Positions 44,169 through 51,105 of a stretch of 64,000 bases of DNA are shown here, piece after piece. Source of the DNA: Nitrobacter sp039808345 (GTDB lineage: Bacteria; Pseudomonadota; Alphaproteobacteria; Rhizobiales; Xanthobacteraceae); NCBI RefSeq assembly GCF_047824785.1, contig NZ_CP181167.1, positions 1,922,001 to 1,986,000 on the forward strand. The letters are read 5' to 3'. Both the position numbers and the translations under genes were made by a program. A model generated the notes under the pieces. That model saw nothing but the letters and a program-made list of their open reading frames with translations, was not told where the DNA came from and made no database searches. Within the stretch, counting starts at the first letter, position 1, and every line of letters starts with the position of its first letter.

Positions 44169-44533
44169 TTCACTACGTCCTTTTTCGCGATCGACCGCAG
44201 TCGCGCGGCGATCGTGATGCCGGACACCAACATCGCGAAATAACCGAGGTACTGCGGGTTATCCTTCAGCACCGTCATCACCTGGCTCTTGAAGTCCGGT
44301 GCGCCGAGCAGCGCGGCCAGCGGGTCGACATAATCGAAGGCCGTTGAAGCCGCCGCGACAGCGAGGGACCAAACGACGGTCGCTGATCGGCCGGACAGGG
44401 CCCATACCTTTTCCCAGAAGGTGTCGGCCTCGGCATAGAAGCCCTTCAGAGCGGGCAGCGCTCTCAGAACAGGCCGTGCGAAGATCACGTAAGCGGCGAT
44501 GAGCCCGGGAATGATGAACAGGATCCAGATCAT
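44165..44533 (-). CDS. Membrane protein of the lysis cassette
   Basis: 122 residues from ATG 44533 (MIWILFIIPGLIAAYVIFARPVLRALPAL), with two further hydrophobic stretches (SATVVWSLAVAAASTAFDYV, YLGYFAMLVSGITIAARL). The start overlaps the endolysin stop by ATGA. It is not recognised as a named family. It is probably a membrane component acting with the endolysin. Confidence 0.62.
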   Translation of the reverse strand: MIWILFIIPGLIAAYVIFARPVLRALPALKGFYAEADTFWEKVWALSGRSATVVWSLAVAAASTAFDYVDPLAALLGAPDFKSQVMTVLKDNPQYLGYFAMLVSGITIAARLRSIAKKDVVK

Positions 44534-45363
44534 TTTGCCCTCCTGAAGATTGCGATGATGGCCAAGAAAAAGGCCGCCCAAACGGACGCCTGCGGGGTCG
44601 GTGCGGATTGTGAGGCCGGCGCCGGATCGGGCGGCGCGGGATCAGGGACGGGTTTGGGTGGCGGCTTGACCGGAGCGGCGGCGATCTCGCCCCACTCCGC
44701 GCCTTGCAGGATCTTCGTGATCCGCGCCAGTTGCGATTGACGGTCGGCTAGTCCGTTCGTCCCGCCATTCCAGAGCTTGACGCAACCGCGGAAGTCGCCG
44801 TTATCCGCAAAGCGGTTCAGCCCCTTCCAATCCCAGAAGGCCGCGCAGATGTCGGGCTGTAGATCGTGGCGGCTGGCGAGGTCAGGAGCCGACACAAGAT
44901 CAATGCCGATGCGCTTGCTGATCTGTTCATATCCGTCGCGCCCGGTGATCTGCGGACCGCCTCGGCCGATATAGGTCGAGCCGTCATTCGTCCCCGGCCG
45001 GTTGCCCATGCGGTTGCCGTAAATGTCGTCGAAGGCTTTGCGCTGCCAGCCTGACGCCGTGCCATACTTGGCCTGAACGGCGGCGGCGTTTTTGAACCGG
45101 TTCGGCCACACCTGAGCCATCCGGGAGGCGGTGTAGTTGATGTTTTCGATCAGCCCCCGGATGGTGAAGCCAGCCGTCTCGTGATGAATGTTGGCGAAGA
45201 AATAAGCGAGCCGCTGCCGGGTCTGGTTTACGCCGACCGCGCTCAACACGCCCTGCTTTTCGGCAAAAGCGTCGATGATCGTGGCCGGGGCCTTCGGAAA
45301 GATGGAGCGCAGTAAGGCGGGCGTCAGCCGCACGCCAGCGCCCCCGGAATCGAGGTTGGGCAT
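44530..45363 (-). CDS. GH19 endolysin with C-terminal membrane anchor
   Basis: 277 residues. A chitinase-type glycoside hydrolase family 19 domain (about 10-215) with ANIHHETAGF giving catalytic Glu62 and RGLIENINY giving Glu73, then YGNRMGN, YIGRGGPQITGRDGYEQ and the helix around CVKLWNGGTNGL. A proline-rich linker (VKPPPKPVPDPAPPDPAP) and a terminal helix (SVWAAFFLAIIAIFRRAK) would tether it to the membrane. Phage GH19 enzymes cut peptidoglycan glycans. The first 14 bases of the gene are repeated on the far side of higBA (46075-46088). AGGAG precedes the start. Confidence 0.85.
   Translation of the reverse strand: MPNLDSGGAGVRLTPALLRSIFPKAPATIIDAFAEKQGVLSAVGVNQTRQRLAYFFANIHHETAGFTIRGLIENINYTASRMAQVWPNRFKNAAAVQAKYGTASGWQRKAFDDIYGNRMGNRPGTNDGSTYIGRGGPQITGRDGYEQISKRIGIDLVSAPDLASRHDLQPDICAAFWDWKGLNRFADNGDFRGCVKLWNGGTNGLADRQSQLARITKILQGAEWGEIAAAPVKPPPKPVPDPAPPDPAPASQSAPTPQASVWAAFFLAIIAIFRRAK
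45350..45363. repeat. 14-bp direct repeat flanking higBA (left copy)
   Basis: TCGAGGTTGGGCAT, which is the endolysin start ATGCCCAACCTCGA on the minus strand. The exact second copy is at 46075-46088. Confidence 0.85.
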
Positions 45364-45408
45364 ATGGAAACTCTCCTGCGGAAAGCCGCGCTCAGGCGGC
45401 TCGTTTGT

Positions 45409-45425
45409 GTATCAGATTTTGATAC
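45409..45425. promoter_or_regulatory. higBA operator 1
   Basis: Palindrome GTATCA-GATTT-TGATAC. A TTGATA at 45419-45424 could be the -35 of the higBA promoter, with TATCAA at 45443-45448 as the -10 (18-nt spacer). HigA-type antitoxins repress their own operon by binding such palindromes. Confidence 0.75.
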
Positions 45426-45441
45426 AAAGCTATTGCATTCC

Positions 45442-45458
45442 GTATCAAGGAATGATAC
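45442..45458. promoter_or_regulatory. higBA operator 2
   Basis: Second palindrome GTATCA-AGGAA-TGATAC with the same half-sites and spacing as operator 1, centred 33 bp downstream (about three helical turns). It ends 8 nt before the higB start. Confidence 0.75.
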
Positions 45459-45466
45459 GTTTACTC

Positions 45467-45748
45467 ATGATCAAAAGCTTCAAGGACAGCCTGACTGAGG
45501 ACACCTATAACGGCGTGGTGCGTAAAGGCTTCCCGGCAGATTTGATCAAGGTTGCTAGACGTAAGCTCGCCTATCTCGATGCGGCCAAGGTTCTAGATGA
45601 CTTGAAAGCGCCACCCGGTAATCGGCTCGAAGCTTTGGTCGGAGACCGCAAGGGGCAGCATTCGATCCGCGTCAACGATCAGTTCCGCATCTGCTTCGTT
45701 TGGACCAATGAGGGTCCGAAGGACGTAGAATTCATCGACTACCACTGA
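45467..45748 (+). CDS. higB: HigB/RelE-type toxin
   Basis: 93 residues from ATG 45467 (MIKSFKDSLTEDTYNG). Family pattern: LIKVARRKLAYLDAAKVLDDLKAPPGNRLEAL, GQHSIRVNDQFRICFVW. HigB toxins cleave mRNA on the ribosome. The toxin precedes the antitoxin, the typical higBA order. Upstream lie two matching palindromic operators. It is part of a 711-bp insert bounded by 14-bp direct repeats. Confidence 0.92.
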   Translation: MIKSFKDSLTEDTYNGVVRKGFPADLIKVARRKLAYLDAAKVLDDLKAPPGNRLEALVGDRKGQHSIRVNDQFRICFVWTNEGPKDVEFIDYH

Positions 45749-45767
45749 ACCCATGGAGGGTGTCGTC

Positions 45768-46070
45768 ATGGCTAGAAAGCTTCCGCCCATGCATCCCGGC
45801 GAAGTTCTCCGCGAAGAATTTCTTGTTCCGCTCAACCTGTCGGCCGGCAAGCTTGCGAAAGCCTGCGGCATTCCCCGCACCCGGCTCGAACGGATCGCCA
45901 ATGAACAGATCGGCATCACTGCCGACACGGCCTTGCGCCTCGCCAAGGCTTTCGAAACGACGGCGGAGCTTTGGCTCAACCTTCAAACCTCTTACGACAT
46001 CCGGGTCGCGAAAGAACAGATCGGCAAAGACCTCGAAAAAATCGAGCCGATTGCGCAACACGCCGCGTGA
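45768..46070 (+). CDS. higA: HigA antitoxin (XRE family)
   Basis: 100 residues from ATG 45768 behind GGAGGG. The N-terminal PPMHPGEVLREEFLVPLNLSAGKLAKACGIPRTRLERI is the HigA helix-turn-helix, followed by DTALRLAKAFETTAELWLNLQTSYD, diagnostic of the family. It neutralises HigB and represses the operon. It starts 19 nt after higB. Confidence 0.94.
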   Translation: MARKLPPMHPGEVLREEFLVPLNLSAGKLAKACGIPRTRLERIANEQIGITADTALRLAKAFETTAELWLNLQTSYDIRVAKEQIGKDLEKIEPIAQHAA

Positions 46071-46074
46071 CCGG

Positions 46075-46088
46075 TCGAGGTTGGGCAT
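46075..46088. repeat. 14-bp direct repeat flanking higBA (right copy)
   Basis: An exact second copy of TCGAGGTTGGGCAT. On the minus strand it reads ATGCCCAACCTCGA with an AAGGA ribosome site upstream (near 46095-46100), as if it were the original start of the endolysin gene. Confidence 0.8.
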
Positions 46089-46265
46089 TGGCGGGTCCTT
46101 TGGGTTTACTCGGAGAGGTTGCGGAGGTAGGAATTCAGCCCGTCATAACAGGAGGTGGTTTTATGCGAGCCACATGGTCTTATTGGTCGGAAATCCGCGA
46201 AGATTGAGGTGGACCCGCTTGGTGAGACAGTTTGGCGGCCTGGCTAAGGTGGATCGGGTTCGTTT

Positions 46266-47102
46266 CTACGCCGCCAATTGCTCCGTCATTTCCGCCATAG
46301 CATGGACTTCGTCGGGCGTCCTGCCGGCGAAGGTCGAGTGCGGGCGTCGCCGGTTGTAATAGTCTATCCAGGAGCCGATGCCGCAGCGGGCTTGGCTTCC
46401 CGTTTCGAATGTGCTGAGGAAGACGCACTCATATTTGAGGCTGCGCCACAGTCGTTCGATGAAGACGTTGTCCATCCAGCGGCCGCGCCCGTCCATGGAG
46501 ATGCGGATGCCGGCATCCTTCAGCGTCGTCGTGAAGGCGAAGCTAGTGAACTGCGAGCCTTGGTCGGTGTTGAAGATGTCGGGCCTGCCATGGCAGGCGA
46601 TCGCCTCTTCGAGAGCGGCAACACAGAAGTCGGCATCCATCGTGTTCGACAACCGCCAGGCCAGGACCTTGCGGCTGAACCAGTCCATGATGGCCACGAG
46701 GTAAAGGAAGCCGCGCCGCATCGGGATATAGGTCACATCGGCACACCAAACGTGATCCGGCCGCTCGATCGCCAGGTGCCGCAGCAGGTAGGGATAGATG
46801 CGATGCTGCGGATGCGGCTCGCTGGTTCTCGGCGCCTGGTAGATCGGCGACAGACCGATCTTGCGCATCAGCCGCCGGACCCGCTTGCGACCCACGCACC
46901 AGCCCTGACGCCGCAGATGCCGGGCCATCTGCCGGGAGCCATACCAGGGCGTCTCCATGAAGGCCTCGTCGATGGTGCGCATCAGTTCGAGGTTCTCGGG
47001 CGTCTCGCCGGCGGGCTGTCGGTAGAACGACGCCCGCGAGATCGAGACCAGTTCGCACTGGCGGCGGATCGAGAGCCGGTTGTGATCGGGGTCAATCATC
47101 AT
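46266..47102 (-). CDS. IS3-family transposase OrfB
   Basis: 278 residues with the HTH_21 region (ESPWYGSRQMARHLRRQGW-like TPWYGSRQMARHLRRQGW) and the DDE integrase core: HVWCADVTYIPMRRGFLYLVAIMDWFSRKVLAW, FNTDQGSQFTS and DNVFIERLWRSLKYE, supplying Asp, Asp and Glu. The frame is intact. It starts 17 nt after orfA with GGAGGAG upstream. In IS3 elements a frameshift usually fuses OrfAB; the arrangement here allows independent starts. Confidence 0.93.
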   Translation of the reverse strand: MMIDPDHNRLSIRRQCELVSISRASFYRQPAGETPENLELMRTIDEAFMETPWYGSRQMARHLRRQGWCVGRKRVRRLMRKIGLSPIYQAPRTSEPHPQHRIYPYLLRHLAIERPDHVWCADVTYIPMRRGFLYLVAIMDWFSRKVLAWRLSNTMDADFCVAALEEAIACHGRPDIFNTDQGSQFTSFAFTTTLKDAGIRISMDGRGRWMDNVFIERLWRSLKYECVFLSTFETGSQARCGIGSWIDYYNRRRPHSTFAGRTPDEVHAMAEMTEQLAA

Positions 47103-47119
47103 TCTCCTCCGATCCAGGC

Positions 47120-47401
47120 TCAGCGATCGAAGGCCTTGGCCAAAAAATCCCGCTCAACGACAAGCTGGCCAATCTTGGCGTGCAGCTTGGTCACCTCGGC
47201 TTCCCGGCCGACCTGCGCATCAGCAGCCTTGTCGTCGAACGTCTTGGCCAGGTTCTCGATGGCCTGCCGTTTCCACTGCGTAATCTGGTTCGGATGAAGC
47301 TGGTGCTTTGTCGCCAGTTCCGAAATCGTCCGCTCGCCACGGATCGCCTCAAGCGCAACCTTGGCCTTGAACTCAGCCGTAAATCGTCTGCGTGTCTTCA
47401 T
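47120..47401 (-). CDS. IS3-family transposase OrfA
   Basis: 93 residues, an HTH_Tnp_1 protein: RRRFTAEFKAKVALEAIRGERTISELATKH, QLHPNQITQWKRQAIENLAKTF, then a leucine-zipper-like coiled coil (EVTKLHAKIGQLVVERDFLAKAF). It is the DNA-binding partner of OrfB. Confidence 0.93.
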   Translation of the reverse strand: MKTRRRFTAEFKAKVALEAIRGERTISELATKHQLHPNQITQWKRQAIENLAKTFDDKAADAQVGREAEVTKLHAKIGQLVVERDFLAKAFDR

Positions 47402-47556
47402 ACCGGATCGTCCTTTTCATCGGGCGATCCACCTTATGCCCCTGTCTCAGAAACCGGCACCACCTCATTTTGAAGCTTCAGAACGTTAAGACAGTCACTG
47501 AAGGTGACTAGGTGCGGCAACTTAACCGCCTCGACGCACTTCTTCATTTGCGCCAT

Positions 47557-47793
47557 TGAGGGCCCCTCCGAGTATCTTAGAGCATTTGGCCCGCTCGTCG
47601 GCGGCATGTCACGAGGTCAATGACGTGCGGTGGTTGCCCGGTTTGCTCTCCTTTGAACCACCGGCCGGAATGAGTGGAGGTCGGATAGGCCCACTCGACG
47701 TACGGCCTTAAGACTGCTACACAGCCTAAAGCTGGGCGGTCAAAAAGATTAGCGTTTTCAATTGGTTTTGATGAGCTTTTGTGTTTCCGCTAG
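47557..47793. other. Right end of the island, no gene seen
   Basis: About 240 bases between the interrupted ORF and the right att copy, without a supported gene. A TAGAGCATTT at 47575-47584 hints at a dispersed-repeat end. Confidence 0.35.
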
Positions 47794-47802
47794 GGAGCGC
47801 CA
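47785..47802 (+). repeat. Right attachment core (attR)
   Basis: TTCCGCTAGGGAGCGCCA, identical to the last 18 nt of tRNA-Glu (40757-40774). The upstream tRNA sequence is not duplicated, so this is a bare core. Confidence 0.8.
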
Positions 47803-47862
47803 ATTAAACCAGCAACTTGGCTAGCTCATTGTGTCCCGTCCCCCGGGAAATTCCGGGCCGCG

Positions 47863-48135
47863 TTGAAGGCCGATGATTTCGCTGCCGTTGCCGGCATGGC
47901 GCAACTGCCATTTATGTCCGACGCCTCCATCGGCGATGCTTCGGCGTTCCGGGCGAAGATATATTCCGCCGATTTCACGGCGGCCAATTGCAAGTGTATT
48001 CAGCGCAGCAAGGCCGTCCACGGCCGCGACGGTGCGAACAACGATAATTACTTCATCTTCTGCGACGATCTCATATTCACCTTCACGAAAACCTCGCAGG
48101 GATTTCTTCTTTCCGAAATCGGCATGAACGACTGA
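47863..48135 (+). CDS. Hypothetical protein, probably 5'-truncated at attR
   Basis: The frame is open from 47794 (just after a TAG inside the att core) to 48135. The only start is TTG 47863 without a ribosome site, giving 90 residues. KFRAALKADDFAAVAGMAQLPFMSD looks like the middle of a periplasmic protein whose signal peptide is missing; similar proteins in relatives, from memory, start further upstream. It may be a chromosomal gene beheaded by island integration or rearrangement. Confidence 0.45.
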   Translation: MKADDFAAVAGMAQLPFMSDASIGDASAFRAKIYSADFTAANCKCIQRSKAVHGRDGANNDNYFIFCDDLIFTFTKTSQGFLLSEIGMND

Positions 48136-48476
48136 AGACCTTGCATCGCCGCGAGCGCACACGCCGCCGCCATGGCGACGGACGCCAAGCCGCGACGTCC
48201 GCGGCCGAATAGATATCAGCCATTCCGATCAAGGTTCGCATCACTCCTGCGCCAAGCACTTGCCGGCGGGCTCGCTTCTGCCGCCGCGAAGGTGCGGCGT
48301 GCCCGCAGTGCAATGAAGGCTGGTGCAATGCGCAACAATGGCTTGGATCTGGTGCGGCGCACACAGACGCATGACGCGCATCCTTGATCTGGATCAACAC
48401 CTCCCTGGCAGTCCGGTGTGCAATAGGCCGACGCCGGTTGCGCTAAAGCGCCGCCGCACAAGCACGGAGATTGATT
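48136..48476. other. Intergenic region containing a FixK/FNR box
   Basis: About 340 bases without a supported gene. The notable content is the palindrome at 48384-48397 upstream of the secreted-protein gene. Confidence 0.5.
48384..48397. promoter_or_regulatory. FNR/FixK-type binding site
   Basis: TTGATCTGGATCAA, a perfect TTGAT-N4-ATCAA palindrome as bound by FNR, Anr and FixK2 in low-oxygen control. Its centre is 86 nt before the start at 48477; activation at -41.5 would put transcription start near 48432. Confidence 0.75.
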
Positions 48477-48824
48477 ATGAGATACTCGAATTCTCTGCGC
48501 GCCACCATTCTTGCTGCGACCATAGCTGCTCTCGGCATGAGCGCCCAGGCCGGTCCGATGCCGACACACACGGCGACGACGATGAACTCAATGGTTAAAA
48601 AAAACACCACCGACGTGCGCTGGGGTGGCGGAGGTTATCGGGGCGCCGGCTATTACGGAAGGCATGGCGGCCACTATGATGGCTATCCCGCCTATGGCTA
48701 CCGAGCAGTATCGCATTATGACGACATCTATTGCTTGCGCCCTTTGGTGGTTACGCCGGCTATCAGGATCCAAACCAGGTACCTCGGGGTCGAACCCAGT
48801 GAGAGGCTGCCCTGGACAGATTGA
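48477..48824 (+). CDS. Small secreted Gly/Tyr-rich protein, possibly frameshifted
   Basis: From ATG 48477, 115 residues with a signal peptide (LRATILAATIAALGMSAQAGP) and a Gly/Tyr/His-rich middle (WGGGGYRGAGYYGRHGGHYDGYPAYGYRA). After DDIYC the composition changes (LRPLVVTPAIRIQ). Another frame from about 48730 would continue in style as LAPFGGYAGYQDPNQVPRGRTQ and stop. This suggests an indel near 48730. A FixK-type box upstream points to low-oxygen expression. Confidence 0.65.
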   Translation: MRYSNSLRATILAATIAALGMSAQAGPMPTHTATTMNSMVKKNTTDVRWGGGGYRGAGYYGRHGGHYDGYPAYGYRAVSHYDDIYCLRPLVVTPAIRIQTRYLGVEPSERLPWTD

Positions 48825-48875
48825 GGCGTGTTCTGAAAGAAGGATTTCTGGTTCGTCGTAGCCGTAAACGGCGAA

Positions 48876-48916
48876 GATGAATCAGAGATCCGATTCAATC
48901 AGGCGCGAAGCTCTAG
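48876..48916. repeat. Dispersed mosaic repeat fragment, copy I
   Basis: A short copy containing GATGAATCAGAGATCCGATTCAATC and ending GAAGCTCTAG. The last CTA (48913-48915) is the stop of the minus-strand small membrane gene. Confidence 0.65.
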
Positions 48917-49002
48917 CGGCCGCGTAGACGGTTCAGTATCCGTCCCCCGACCATAAATAGAATAACGCCGACAAACACGAGTGTGAAAAGGATCGAAATC
49001 AT
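48913..49002 (-). CDS. 29-residue membrane peptide
   Basis: ATG 49002 to TAG 48913. MISILFTLVFVGVILFMVGG is one hydrophobic helix followed by a basic tail RILNRLRGR. AGGG lies upstream at suitable spacing. The positive C-terminus fits an inside anchor. Its stop comes from repeat I. Function unknown. Confidence 0.55.
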   Translation of the reverse strand: MISILFTLVFVGVILFMVGGRILNRLRGR

Positions 49003-49290
49003 GAGGCGTCCCTTAATCCATGAGGCTGCAGGCAGCCGTCTTCGATCGTTACCACACCAGGTGGGGGCCGCGCGATCGCGCGAGGGACATTCATCTCGCA
49101 AGCCGGCGTGAACCTGGATTTCTCCGTCGCGTCTGTCCTGAATGCTGCGATGAACAACAAGCCAGTGGCGGCTTCCTCATGAAGCCGCCACTGTACAAAA
49201 TGTCGCAGCTGGGTCATATTTCGCAGCCGGTTCTGAGGGAGGCAACGCGACGACGTAAGCAACATAAAGCAACGCTAAGGAGGCACCGTG

Positions 49291-49794
49291 ATGAGTGAAC
49301 GCGACCGCGCCAATCTGATCTTGGGCATAGCCGTTACCAGCGTGATGTTTTTCGGCAGCATGGCCCTGGTATGGAACAGTACCGGCCGGCTTTCGAGCGA
49401 AGCGAAGGCGGCACCGGCCCCTGCGCACCAGGCTGCGCCCCATGCAGACGCCACCGCCGGACTTGAAAATCGCTTGCTTCTCCTTGAAGCCAAGATGAAG
49501 GCTCCGCCAGCCGTTGATGCTTCTCAACTCGATGCAAAAATCAAGGGCCTTGAGTCCCAGCTCACGGCTGTACAAACCCAGTTGGGTGCTTTCACCGTGT
49601 CGGATTTCGATGCGCTCAAGATGAAGGTCGCCGGGACGAAGAATCCCGACTCCCTCAAGACGACCGTTGACGCTCTTCAAACGGACGTCGGAAAGCTGCA
49701 CACGCGCCTTGATCAGCTTTCGGAGCAGGCTTCCGTCTCAGCGTCGGAGACGAAGCACAACTCGCGGAAGTCGCAGCACTCGAAATCGAAATAA
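49291..49794 (+). CDS. Membrane-anchored coiled-coil protein
   Basis: 167 residues from ATG 49291 behind AGGAGG. One N-terminal helix (ANLILGIAVTSVMFFGSMALVW), then a long heptad-like region (LENRLLLLEAKMKAPP, LDAKIKGLESQLTAVQTQLG, LQTDVGKLHTRLDQLSEQA) and a basic Ser/Lys tail. Predicted periplasmic coiled coil anchored to the inner membrane. It is not recognised as a named family. Confidence 0.7.
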   Translation: MSERDRANLILGIAVTSVMFFGSMALVWNSTGRLSSEAKAAPAPAHQAAPHADATAGLENRLLLLEAKMKAPPAVDASQLDAKIKGLESQLTAVQTQLGAFTVSDFDALKMKVAGTKNPDSLKTTVDALQTDVGKLHTRLDQLSEQASVSASETKHNSRKSQHSKSK

Positions 49795-49820
49795 AACGCT
49801 ACCCGCGCGGATCGGCGAGC

Positions 49821-49950
49821 TAAAGTCTTTCCGCTTCTGATAGAAACAGAAACGGGCTCTATGATTTTGTTTTGTCGCGTTTCCTTGCGCGAACCGGTGT
49901 TCATCCTCGGGTCAAACCCGAGGACATGCTTTGCTTGAAAACGCTCTAAG
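49821..49950. repeat. Dispersed mosaic repeat, copy J
   Basis: A full-length relative of copy D (14625) in the same orientation: CCGCTTCTGATAG palindrome, CGCGAACCGGTGTTCA, nested hairpin CCTCGGGTCAAACCCGAGG, then CTTTGCTTGAAAACGCTCTA. More diverged than D. Confidence 0.88.
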
Positions 49951-50055
49951 ACGCCGTGCCGTGACACACGGGAATCAGGGCGACTGTACGCTTGGCGCTA
50001 CGTCGTCCGCGGTCGGCGAGCGCCGGCTGCCAACTTGACGCTCGTTGCATCGGTC

Positions 50056-50736
50056 TCAGGAGTGAAGCGATCGCGCAAGCACCTTTCCCAGGGCTTGCAG
50101 GCTCGGGAACAAATCGAACGCGTCCGCCAGAAAAATGAACAGAAGCGCGTGCACGATATACAGGCGGCCTTCGAACCATGTGAGAGCGTGTTCAAACAGG
50201 CGTTTTGGATATGGAAGCGCGGCAAGAAGGAAAACAGCTGCCGGTCCCAGAACGAACGAACCAAGGATATCGCTCGGATAGTGAAGCCCGACAATGACCC
50301 TGGGAATCGCGACGATCAACGCAACCCAGACAAAGCAGAATAGCCCGGCCGACCGCTTCTCGACAAAAACCAGAGCGGCAAGACTAAAGAACAAGGTCGC
50401 CGTGTCGCTCGGGAACGAGTTCGTTCGGTCCCAGGGTGTTCGCGGAATGACGGTGTCCAGCGGAATTGCCGGATCCAGAATAGGACGTATGTGCACCGCG
50501 GTGTGAAACTGGGACCAGATCGAAAGCATGGTCGCCAAACAGACCCCCAGCAGCCCGGCCAGCATGCGACCCCGGCGGTCCGGCTGTTCGCTGGCGAACC
50601 ACAGCGCGACAAGGGAAAAAAACACAGGAAATCCCCTGAAAAGCGAATTGTTCGCGAACTCCCAAAGAGTTTCGTTTCCTCCACCGAATGCATTGAGCGC
50701 AAGAAGGATTTCTCGATCGAGGCCGGTAATTGTCAT
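50056..50736 (-). CDS. PAP2-family membrane phosphatase
   Basis: 226 residues from ATG 50736 (MTITGLDREILLALNAFGG). Several membrane helices. The phosphatase signatures are partly standard: TNSFPSDTATLFFSLA (PSG(H)-type motif with Asp in place of His) and PRVIVGLHYPSDILGSF (SR-x5-H-x3-D type, with His and Asp). It may act on undecaprenyl or lipid phosphates. A longer frame to 50919 is possible but the family start is at 50736. Confidence 0.82.
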   Translation of the reverse strand: MTITGLDREILLALNAFGGGNETLWEFANNSLFRGFPVFFSLVALWFASEQPDRRGRMLAGLLGVCLATMLSIWSQFHTAVHIRPILDPAIPLDTVIPRTPWDRTNSFPSDTATLFFSLAALVFVEKRSAGLFCFVWVALIVAIPRVIVGLHYPSDILGSFVLGPAAVFLLAALPYPKRLFEHALTWFEGRLYIVHALLFIFLADAFDLFPSLQALGKVLARSLHS

Positions 50737-51105
50737 TGTTGTTGATTTCGTCGCGTTCAGCCGGACATGAAAATCGGAACGTAAAGCTGCAATTTTCGCG
50801 ACCGTGCTTTTACGTGCAAACTGCGGCCGGTCAACAACGATTATGGCTGGCAGGTCCGATATCCGCATTTCGTTCAGCGGACCCTGTCGCGGACGCGGGA
50901 GATCGAAGGTCACCGGCACGCCGCCGCCCCTTACCCAGCCCCATGAGCGCTCGTTAACCCTTGATTAACCAGAATCCGGCGACGTTTCTCCTGGCCTGAA
51001 TTCGCGCTCTACTGGTTCGGTTGGAGTCAGCAATCGCGCGACGTTCCGGCCCTCGTTCTGCATTGCGGCCCAGGACGCCGCCGCCGTTGGAGTGAGGATT
51101 GATTG

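Larger units (their letters stand above)
46206..47466 (-). mobile_element. IS3-family insertion sequence
   Basis: About 1.26 kb with imperfect inverted ends (GAGGTGG...; left GGTGAGACAG, right CTGAGACAGG in inverted sense). Each is flanked by ATT (46203-46205 and 47467-47469), consistent with a 3-bp target duplication. If ends are set at TG/CA one base further out, no duplication remains. It contains orfA and orfB on the minus strand. Confidence 0.85.
46161..47556 (-). pseudogene. Small ORF split by the IS element
   Basis: A minus-strand frame opens at ATG 47556 with a strong GGAGG ribosome site and reads MAQMKKCVEAVKLPHLVTF, then SDCLNVLKLQN, until the IS boundary at 47467. Joining the other side of the IS (46205 leftward), and removing one copy of the flanking ATT, continues LRGFPTNKTMWLA to TAA at 46161. 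The restored product would be 43 residues of unknown function. The frame continuity across the element supports a genuine interruption. Confidence 0.6.
40775..47802. mobile_element. Decayed genomic island or prophage remnant in tRNA-Glu
   Basis: A 7.0-kb segment between the two att copies. Contents in order: a tRNA-Ser fragment, an outer-membrane transporter, a kup tail fragment, a low-affinity iron permease, a phage-like lysis cassette on the minus strand, higBA, and an IS3-family element splitting a small ORF. I see no integrase, portal, capsid or terminase gene. It is therefore most likely a remnant reduced by deletion and IS activity, or an element mobilised in trans. Confidence 0.7.

Noticed and set aside
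45732..46088. Minus-strand frame starting at the second endolysin-like start codon
   Set aside because: Past the first five codons it is simply the reverse of higA; the start is better read as a relic.
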